From an uncultured Akkermansia sp. (GTDB lineage Bacteria > Verrucomicrobiota > Verrucomicrobiia > Verrucomicrobiales > Akkermansiaceae): 37,512 nucleotides of DNA. The translations under genes and the position numbers were made by a program. The stretch spans positions 1 to 37,512 of the forward strand of contig URLZ01000023.1 in the NCBI GenBank assembly GCA_900548895.1, written 5' to 3'. Under the pieces are notes generated by a model, which was not told the origin of the DNA, searched no databases, and was given only the letters and a program-made list of their open reading frames with translations. How positions within the stretch are numbered: position 1 is the first letter of the stretch; the number at the start of each line of letters is the position of its first letter. Below, piece after piece: positions 32,681 through 37,512 of the stretch.

Positions 32681-32801
32681 GATGGAGAAGGAGAGAGAAA
32701 GAAAGGAGAAAGGGAAAGGAGTTCGCCGGAGCCGCACTCGAATGTCCGCACTCGGATGAAGAGACGTCCTCGATGAGACAAGGCTGCCGCACGTGCAACT
32801 C
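32681..32801 (-). promoter_or_regulatory. About 115-base pyrimidine-rich leader of the HTH gene
   Basis: Between the predicted start of transcription near 32795 and the ATG at 32680 the transcript is untranslated. Its last 45 bases are almost all C and T (complement of 32681-32725), an unusual ribosome-approach sequence. This contrasts with the leaderless genes around it and may be a regulated leader. Confidence 0.45.
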
Positions 32802-32830
32802 ATGATAGCGGTTACGCGGACAACAATCAA
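32802..32830 (-). promoter_or_regulatory. Promoter of the HTH/AT-hook gene
   Basis: On the minus strand, TTGATT (32825-32830), 17 bases, TATCAT (32802-32807). It is the only well-formed promoter here for a protein gene that is far (121 bases) from its start codon. Confidence 0.55.
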
Positions 32831-32960
32831 GTATTTTCTGGGCCTCTCCGGTCCGGGGGCGAAGCTTTCTGAACGGTGCTCGCCGGGGCGAGCGTCGGGC
32901 GTCCGAGCTCGTCTATCAGAGGACCGCGTCTCTCGGGACGGCCCGGGGATCATTTCCGCC

Positions 32961-32989
32961 TTTACAAGCAGGGCGCGCTCCCTTATAGT
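32961..32989 (+). promoter_or_regulatory. Promoter of nadC-dprA
   Basis: TTTACA (32961-32966), 17 bases, TATAGT (32984-32989), then 6 bases to the ATG at 32996. It predicts a transcript beginning on the start codon. Confidence 0.72.
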
Positions 32990-32995
32990 GGGGGT

Positions 32996-33862
32996 ATGGA
33001 TCATTGCAAGGTTTCTGACAATATGCAGGAGCTCATCGAGCTGGCTCTCCGGGAAGATTTCGGCGACGGAGATGTGACGTCTGAGTATTTTGTGCCGGCG
33101 GATCTCTGCGCCCGCGCGCTGATGCGCCCGCGCACCAAAGGGGTGCTCTCCGGCGTCAAGGTGGCGGAGGCCGTCTTCCGCGCCGTGGATCCCACGCTGC
33201 ATATTGAGATCTGCCTGCATGACGGGGAAGAGGTGGCTCCCGGTGCCGTCGTGATGGTGATTGAGGGCAAGGCCCGCTCCATTCTGGGTGCCGAGCGCAC
33301 GGCGCTCAACTTCATCCAGCGCCTCTCCGGCGTGGCCACGATGACGCACAAGTACGTCAAGGCCATCGCCCACACCGGCTGCAAGCTGCTCGACACGCGC
33401 AAGACGACCCCGGGCTACCGACTGCTCGAGAAGGCGGCCGTGGTGCACGGCGGCGGCAACAACCACCGTATGGGCCTCTATGATCGCGCCATGGTGAAGG
33501 ACAATCACCTGATGACGGACGGCGACACGCAGCACCTTCAGGCCTGCATCCGCAAGCTCAAAGCCGACAAGCCGAACGTTGAGGTTGAGCTCGAGGCGGA
33601 CAACCTCGATCAGGTGGCGAGCTTCCTGAAGCTCGAAGGTGTCGATTACATCTTGCTCGACAACATGAGCTGCGAAGATATGCGCCGCGCCGTCGAGATG
33701 CGCGGGCCGGGTCGCAAGCCCTATTTCGAGGCCTCCGGCGGTCTGACGCTGGAGACGGCTCCGGCTGCGGCTGAGACGGGAGTGGATTTCATGAGCTTCG
33801 GCTGCCTGACGCATTCCGTGCCCTCGCTCGACCTCGGTCTCGACTTCACGGTGACCCGCTGA
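32996..33862 (+). CDS. nadC: Nicotinate-nucleotide pyrophosphorylase (quinolinate phosphoribosyltransferase)
   Basis: This 288-residue enzyme converts quinolinate and PRPP to nicotinate mononucleotide in NAD synthesis. Motifs in order are REDFGDGDVTSE, ERTALNFIQRLSGVATMT, LDTRKTTPGYR and GGGNNHRMGLYDRAMVKDNH. LDNMSCEDMRRAV and FEASGGLTLETA follow near the end, all standard for NadC. The start at 32996 (MDHCKVSDNM) is set by the promoter; a Met at 33023 is the next option. No nadA or nadB is adjacent. dprA follows after 20 bases. Confidence 0.95.
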   Translation: MDHCKVSDNMQELIELALREDFGDGDVTSEYFVPADLCARALMRPRTKGVLSGVKVAEAVFRAVDPTLHIEICLHDGEEVAPGAVVMVIEGKARSILGAERTALNFIQRLSGVATMTHKYVKAIAHTGCKLLDTRKTTPGYRLLEKAAVVHGGGNNHRMGLYDRAMVKDNHLMTDGDTQHLQACIRKLKADKPNVEVELEADNLDQVASFLKLEGVDYILLDNMSCEDMRRAVEMRGPGRKPYFEASGGLTLETAPAAAETGVDFMSFGCLTHSVPSLDLGLDFTVTR

Positions 33863-33882
33863 CGCGGGACTTTCGAAACCTG

Positions 33883-35115
33883 ATGAAGGAGCTCTCCCCA
33901 AGCGAGTCTCTGCTGGTGCTCAACCTGATTCCCGGGCTGGGCTCGGTGCGCATTCGCGCGCTGCTGGAGTGCTTCGGCTCGGCGGAGATGGTGCTGGCGG
34001 CCCCGCAGCAGCTTCTGGAGAGGGTGCCACGCATGGGCCCGAAGCTCGCCGCGGCCGTGGCCTCGTGGCAGCAGTGCACCGACTGGCAGCGCGAATGCGC
34101 CTGCGCCGCCGACTGCGGCGTGCGCATCGTCACGCTGCTCGACGAGGACTATCCGCCCGTTCTGCGGCGAATGGCCGACCCTCCCGTCGTGCTCTACGTG
34201 CGCGGAGAGTGGCGCTCCGATGACGATGAGCGGGCCGTCTCCATCGTCGGCTCGCGACAGGCCACCCCCTACGGCATGACGCAGGCTCGCCGCTTCGGCC
34301 GCGAGCTGGCGGATGCCGGAAGCTGCATCATCTCGGGCCTGGCCCGCGGCATCGACACCGCCGCCCACTGGGGAGCTCTGGATGCCGGCGGGCGCACCAT
34401 TGCCGTGCTGGGCAACGGCCTCAGCCGCATCTTTCCGCCGGAGAATGCCGAGCTGGCCAATCGCATCATCAGCGGCCACGGAGCCCTCGTCAGCGAATTC
34501 CCGATGAACATGGCCCCGAGCCGCACCAGCTTCCCCCAGCGCAACCGCATTGTCGCGGCCTGGAGCCGAGCCACCCTCGTCGTTGAAGCTCCGCAGCGCA
34601 GCGGCGCCCTGCACACCGCGAGGCTCGCCGGCGAATACGGGCGCAGCGTCTTTGCCGTGCCCGGCCCTGCCGACAGCGTTACCTCGGCCGGCTGTCACGA
34701 CCTCATCCGCGACGGGGCCATTCTCTGCTGCCGCGCATCGGAGCTGGCGGCCGATATGAACTGGGTCGCCCGCCCGGCCTCGGGGCTCGGCTCGGCCTTA
34801 CGGGCCGCATCACCACGCTCCTCCGCCTTTCGTGCCGTCGCCTCGCGAGAGGGCGCCTCCAGCGGGCTTCACCCCCACGCTCGGCGTCTCGCGGGCCAAA
34901 CAACGGAAACGGGCCCGGTGCAACCCTGCCTGATCGCTCCCGGCGACGAAGGCCGCGAGATTCTTGAGGCTGTGCGAGCCGGGCATGAAACGCTCGACCA
35001 GCTCTGCGCTGCGCTGGGGCAGCCTGCCTCAGCCTTGACACCCCTGCTGATGCAGCTAGTCATTGCGCGCAGGCTCATGCCGCAGCCTGGCGGCCGCTAC
35101 GTCGCGGTTGGTTGA
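33883..35115 (+). CDS. dprA: DNA-processing protein DprA
   Basis: The 410-residue protein protects incoming single-stranded DNA and loads RecA during natural transformation. An N-terminal helix-hairpin-helix/SAM-like region (about 1-65) is followed by the Rossmann domain: VGSRQATPYG at 122-131, SGLARGIDTAAHWGAL at 151-166, then FPQRNRIVA and SGALHTARLAGEYGRSVFAVPG. After a roughly 60-residue low-complexity linker there is a winged-helix-like DprA_WH domain (GREILEAVRAGHETLDQL...RRLMPQPGGRY). It is cotranscribed with nadC. DprA is widespread also in non-competent species, so competence is not proved. Confidence 0.93.
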   Translation: MKELSPSESLLVLNLIPGLGSVRIRALLECFGSAEMVLAAPQQLLERVPRMGPKLAAAVASWQQCTDWQRECACAADCGVRIVTLLDEDYPPVLRRMADPPVVLYVRGEWRSDDDERAVSIVGSRQATPYGMTQARRFGRELADAGSCIISGLARGIDTAAHWGALDAGGRTIAVLGNGLSRIFPPENAELANRIISGHGALVSEFPMNMAPSRTSFPQRNRIVAAWSRATLVVEAPQRSGALHTARLAGEYGRSVFAVPGPADSVTSAGCHDLIRDGAILCCRASELAADMNWVARPASGLGSALRAASPRSSAFRAVASREGASSGLHPHARRLAGQTTETGPVQPCLIAPGDEGREILEAVRAGHETLDQLCAALGQPASALTPLLMQLVIARRLMPQPGGRYVAVG

Positions 35116-35169
35116 GTCTCCTCGACCTGCGATGACGCAACGAGGATCTACTGCGGGAGGATTGCAGGC

Positions 35170-35197
35170 TTGATTCCGCCTGCCCATCTGCTACAAT
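35170..35197 (+). promoter_or_regulatory. Promoter of the uracil-DNA glycosylase gene
   Basis: TTGATT (35170-35175), 16 bases, TACAAT (35192-35197), then 6 bases to GTG at 35204. The -10 box and gap are identical to those of umuD. This supports the GTG start. Confidence 0.68.
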
Positions 35198-35203
35198 GGA
35201 AGC

Positions 35204-36337
35204 GTGCCCACCCTGCGCCAACTCCTGGTTACCTCCCTGAATCGCCTGCGCGAGACGGGGACACAGAGCCTCGCTGTCGACGACGAGGCCCGGGTCATTT
35301 TGCGTGATTGGATGCTCCGCGCGCACGAAGCGCGGCGCCGCGGGGCAGCACCGACCTCGGATTCTGCCGAGCCTGTGACCGTTCTGGCCCCGATGACGGC
35401 TCCGAGCGCCACTGCTCCCTTTGCAGCAGCGCCAGCTGCCGCGGCTCCCGCCGGTCGGCCTTCCGCAGCCGGCGGGCCCCACCCCATGGTCGAGACCATG
35501 GCACAGCCCTTGACAGAGCCCTCAAGAGGGTCTACTGCCATAAACGACGCTCCGGCGCCGAGCGACTCCCGCCAACATGGCGCGCCCTCCTCTCCGCCAC
35601 GCATTCGCCCCGAGGAGCCCTGTCTGGAGTGTAGCGAAGCCCAAGCCGAGACGCCGAAATTCCCCGCGCCCGACACCGAGCGGCAGAGCCCGCCACACCG
35701 CGATGTCCCCGTTCCCCAAACCGTTGAGGAGAAGCTCGCGTACCTGCGCGAGCGCGCGGCTCACTGGGCAGCGGTGAAGCGCCTCGGCAGCCTGCGGGAC
35801 ATCATGGTCTTCGCCACCGGCAACCCGCACGCGCGCCTCATGCTCGTCGGCGAAGCCCCCGGCCATGACGAGGAAGAGCAACGCGAGCCCTTTGTGGGCC
35901 CCGCCGGGCGAAAGCTCAACGACATCCTCCGCGCCATGGGTTTGCAGCGCGCGGACGTCTACATCTCGAACATCTGCAAATACCGCCCCTCGACCGGGCC
36001 CCGACAGGGCACGGGCAACCGACCGCCGGATGAACGCGAAATCGCGGCCTGCCTGCCCATCATCCTCGCCGAGATTCGCGCCATTCGCCCCGCCTGCATC
36101 GTCTGCCTCGGCGGAACGGCCGCCAAGGGCTTGCTCGGAAGCGCCGGCAGTGTCTCCTCGCTGCGCGGCCACTGGCAGGAGTGTCAGGGTGTCCCCGTGC
36201 GCGTCACCTACCACCCGAGCTACCTGCTGCGCAACGAGTCTCGCTCCGCGCGCCGCGCCGTGTGGGAGGACATGTTGGCCGTCATGGTCAAGCTCGGCAT
36301 GCCCATCAGCGAGCGCCAGCAACGTTACTTTCTGTAA
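35204..36337 (+). CDS. Uracil-DNA glycosylase family 4/5-like protein lacking most Fe-S ligands
   Basis: The 377-residue protein starts with GTG. Residues 1-45 are helical and 46-170 are Pro/Ala-rich and probably disordered. The glycosylase domain fills about 175-370. Motif A is VGEAPGHDEEEQREPFVGPAG (215 on), the uracil-binding Asn is in SNICKYRP near 256, and the His motif is TYHPSYLLRN near 335. Family 4 enzymes hold a [4Fe-4S] cluster with four cysteines. Here the CxxC before GEAPG is absent, the third position is Tyr260 (Cys258 is two residues off), and only the last (Cys283 in IAACLPI) is kept. A CLEC pair exists at 140-143 but some 75 residues upstream of motif A. It likely removes uracil from DNA. 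A Sel1 gene follows after 6 bases. Confidence 0.85.
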   Translation: MPTLRQLLVTSLNRLRETGTQSLAVDDEARVILRDWMLRAHEARRRGAAPTSDSAEPVTVLAPMTAPSATAPFAAAPAAAAPAGRPSAAGGPHPMVETMAQPLTEPSRGSTAINDAPAPSDSRQHGAPSSPPRIRPEEPCLECSEAQAETPKFPAPDTERQSPPHRDVPVPQTVEEKLAYLRERAAHWAAVKRLGSLRDIMVFATGNPHARLMLVGEAPGHDEEEQREPFVGPAGRKLNDILRAMGLQRADVYISNICKYRPSTGPRQGTGNRPPDEREIAACLPIILAEIRAIRPACIVCLGGTAAKGLLGSAGSVSSLRGHWQECQGVPVRVTYHPSYLLRNESRSARRAVWEDMLAVMVKLGMPISERQQRYFL

Positions 36338-36343
36338 TCCGCC

Positions 36344-37051
36344 ATGAGTCTGCTTCGTATTCACCGAACCCCTGCCCTCCTGCTCGCGGCCGGACTCGCC
36401 GCCCTCAACACCGGATGCAGCTCGCGCCCAAGCCCAGCGGACGTGCTGCGCGAGGCCAATGAGGGCAACACCGCAGCGCAATACCGCTACGGGATCTGGG
36501 CGCTGACGGGCACCAAGCTCAAAGCCAACCCGCAGGCGGCCGTGCTCTGGCTGCGGCTGGCTGCGGCCGATCTGCATCCCGAGGCCAACACCGTGCTGGG
36601 CATCTGCCACCTCATCGGCAAGGGCACAGACAAGGATGAGAAGCTCGGGCTGAGCTACCTCAAAACGGGCGCGCGACTGGGCAATGCCCCCGCCTGCCTC
36701 ACACTCGCCTATTTCTCGCAGATCAAGGGCAAAGAGGGCGATATGGTGCAGTGGATTCGGCGCGCGGCCGAACTGGGCGACCTCCCGAGCGAAACCTACA
36801 TCGCCGCGAACATCCTCAGGGGTGAAGATCTCGGTCTCAGCCCGGCGGAGCGCATCGACTACCTGCGCTACGCCGCCATGGACGGCATGCCCGAGGCGAG
36901 CTATGCCCTTTTTCTCTACAATCTACAGGGCATCGGCCTGCCGCGCAATGCCGAGCTCGCCACCGGGTGGCTCGAATTGGCGGCGGAACAGGGATACAGC
37001 CCGGCCAAGCGCATCATTCGCCGCCTCAACCGAGGGGATCTCGAGCTCTGA
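36344..37051 (+). CDS. Sel1-repeat lipoprotein
   Basis: The 235-residue protein has a lipoprotein signal with lipobox LNTGC (Cys25) and so is probably membrane-anchored on the periplasmic side. Four to five Sel1-like (TPR-like) repeats follow, such as AQYRYGIWALTGTKLKANPQAAVLWLRLAA, EANTVLGICHLIGKGTDKDEKLGLSYLKTGA and ASYALFLYNLQGIGLPRNAELATGWLELAAEQGY, given here as separate units. Sel1 repeats mediate protein contacts, often in envelope processes. It is 6 bases behind the glycosylase gene, with no promoter between them, so they form an operon. No functional link between the two is evident. Confidence 0.85.
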   Translation: MSLLRIHRTPALLLAAGLAALNTGCSSRPSPADVLREANEGNTAAQYRYGIWALTGTKLKANPQAAVLWLRLAAADLHPEANTVLGICHLIGKGTDKDEKLGLSYLKTGARLGNAPACLTLAYFSQIKGKEGDMVQWIRRAAELGDLPSETYIAANILRGEDLGLSPAERIDYLRYAAMDGMPEASYALFLYNLQGIGLPRNAELATGWLELAAEQGYSPAKRIIRRLNRGDLEL

Positions 37052-37213
37052 GCCCCGCAGCTCGGCGCGGTTGCATCCGCAGACTCTTTTTCGGAGAGAA
37101 TATTCAAGCGCCGCAAGCCTCCAATAATCAGCTATCTGCGACGATTTTACAGCTCAGAACCCAGCTGTCGGTGCCGTTTTTTGACAAAAAGTTCATTTTT
37201 TTGCAGAAAAAGC
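37052..37213. other. Gap between the Sel1 gene and the tRNA promoter
   Basis: No gene is seen. Small inverted repeats (ACAGCT at 37149-37154 with AGCTGT at 37163-37168, then CGGTGCCG) are followed by a T6 run at 37177-37182. This might end the Sel1 transcript weakly. Positions 37177-37203 are a T/A-rich stretch just before the tRNA promoter that may act as an UP element. Confidence 0.4.
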
Positions 37214-37242
37214 TTGACTCCATCGAAAGTCGCTGCTATAAT
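37214..37242 (+). promoter_or_regulatory. Strong promoter of the initiator tRNA gene
   Basis: TTGACT (37214-37219), 17 bases, a perfect TATAAT (37237-37242). The tRNA starts 37 bases further on. The upstream T/A-rich tract would suit high expression. Confidence 0.85.
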
Positions 37243-37279
37243 CCGGCCGTACCCGCTAGGGTGCGAGAGATAAACAAAT

Positions 37280-37353
<74 letters not shown>

Positions 37354-37359
37354 CTCCGA

Positions 37360-37390
37360 GAACCCACACTCAGCCGAGTGTGGGTTCTTT
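37360..37390 (+). terminator. Intrinsic terminator of the initiator tRNA transcript
   Basis: A perfect 12-bp stem (GAACCCACACTC at 37360-37371 with GAGTGTGGGTTC at 37376-37387) has a 4-base loop and is followed by TTTGCTTCTT. It lies 6 bases after the tRNA, so the tRNA is a single-gene unit. Confidence 0.9.
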
Positions 37391-37512
37391 GCTTCTTCAG
37401 GACTCAGTTGCGTGCAAGATCGAGCGGGTATAAGGGTTGCGCGCGTCCTCCGAAAAAGGGGTCAAGCGCAAAGTGTGTGGAAACCGCCCGTTGAGCCACC
37501 TAGAGTACCGCC
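37391..37512. other. Right-end stretch, no gene identified
   Basis: The final 122 bases hold no frame I can support. TTGCGT and TATAAG around 37409-37435 stand 15 bases apart, which is too short for a good promoter. A gene may begin beyond the window. Confidence 0.35.

Noticed and set aside
32681..33901. An upstream extension of the HTH gene, giving 591 residues
   Set aside because: Most of it is antisense to nadC, and it crosses the HTH gene's own promoter and the C/T-rich leader.

Overview
The window is a GC-rich, gene-dense bacterial chromosome segment. I see no phage, insertion sequence or CRISPR array. It most resembles a member of the Verrucomicrobiota, possibly host-associated. The reasons are a GldA/GldF/GldG-type ABC cluster with a DUF4340 protein, a fused MurC-MurB enzyme, a secreted GH29 fucosidase with carbohydrate-binding-like domains, and almost no purine Shine-Dalgarno sequences. 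This placement is inference; no rRNA gene is present to test it.

Layout. Positions 1-2000 hold a divergent pair: a cut-off membrane protein (minus) and an M50 metalloprotease (plus). Positions 2244-8175 are a Gld-type ABC exporter cluster (ATPase, permease, GldG-like subunit, DUF4340 protein). It is followed by the fucosidase (8233-10356), prmA and a tsaB-like gene. Positions 12090-16375 hold a CxxCxxCC protein translationally coupled to a 1311-residue ABC protein with a probable TerB-like N-terminus. Next come a CDF metal transporter with an enlarged C-terminus and an isolated rfbB-type dehydratase. Positions 19447-24032 are a compact cell-wall cluster (murC-murB, ddl, ftsQ), and then a secreted ankyrin protein. 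The minus strand carries an ABC permease/ATPase pair, citrate synthase and yggL. An orphan umuD faces yggL. An OafA-type acyltransferase and a small HTH/AT-hook protein follow on the minus strand. The right end carries nadC-dprA, an unusual uracil-DNA glycosylase with a Sel1 lipoprotein, and an initiator tRNA with its own promoter and terminator.

The most striking signal is in expression. At least ten protein genes have a recognisable sigma-70 promoter (TTGnnn, 16-17 bases, TAnnnT-like box) whose -10 box ends only 6-12 bases before the start codon, so their mRNAs should be leaderless or nearly so. Genes inside operons mostly lack a purine-rich ribosome binding site and are often preceded by C/T-rich stretches. 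The initiator tRNA has A29-U41 in place of the first of the three classical anticodon-stem G-C pairs. Together these suggest a translation-initiation regime largely independent of Shine-Dalgarno pairing.
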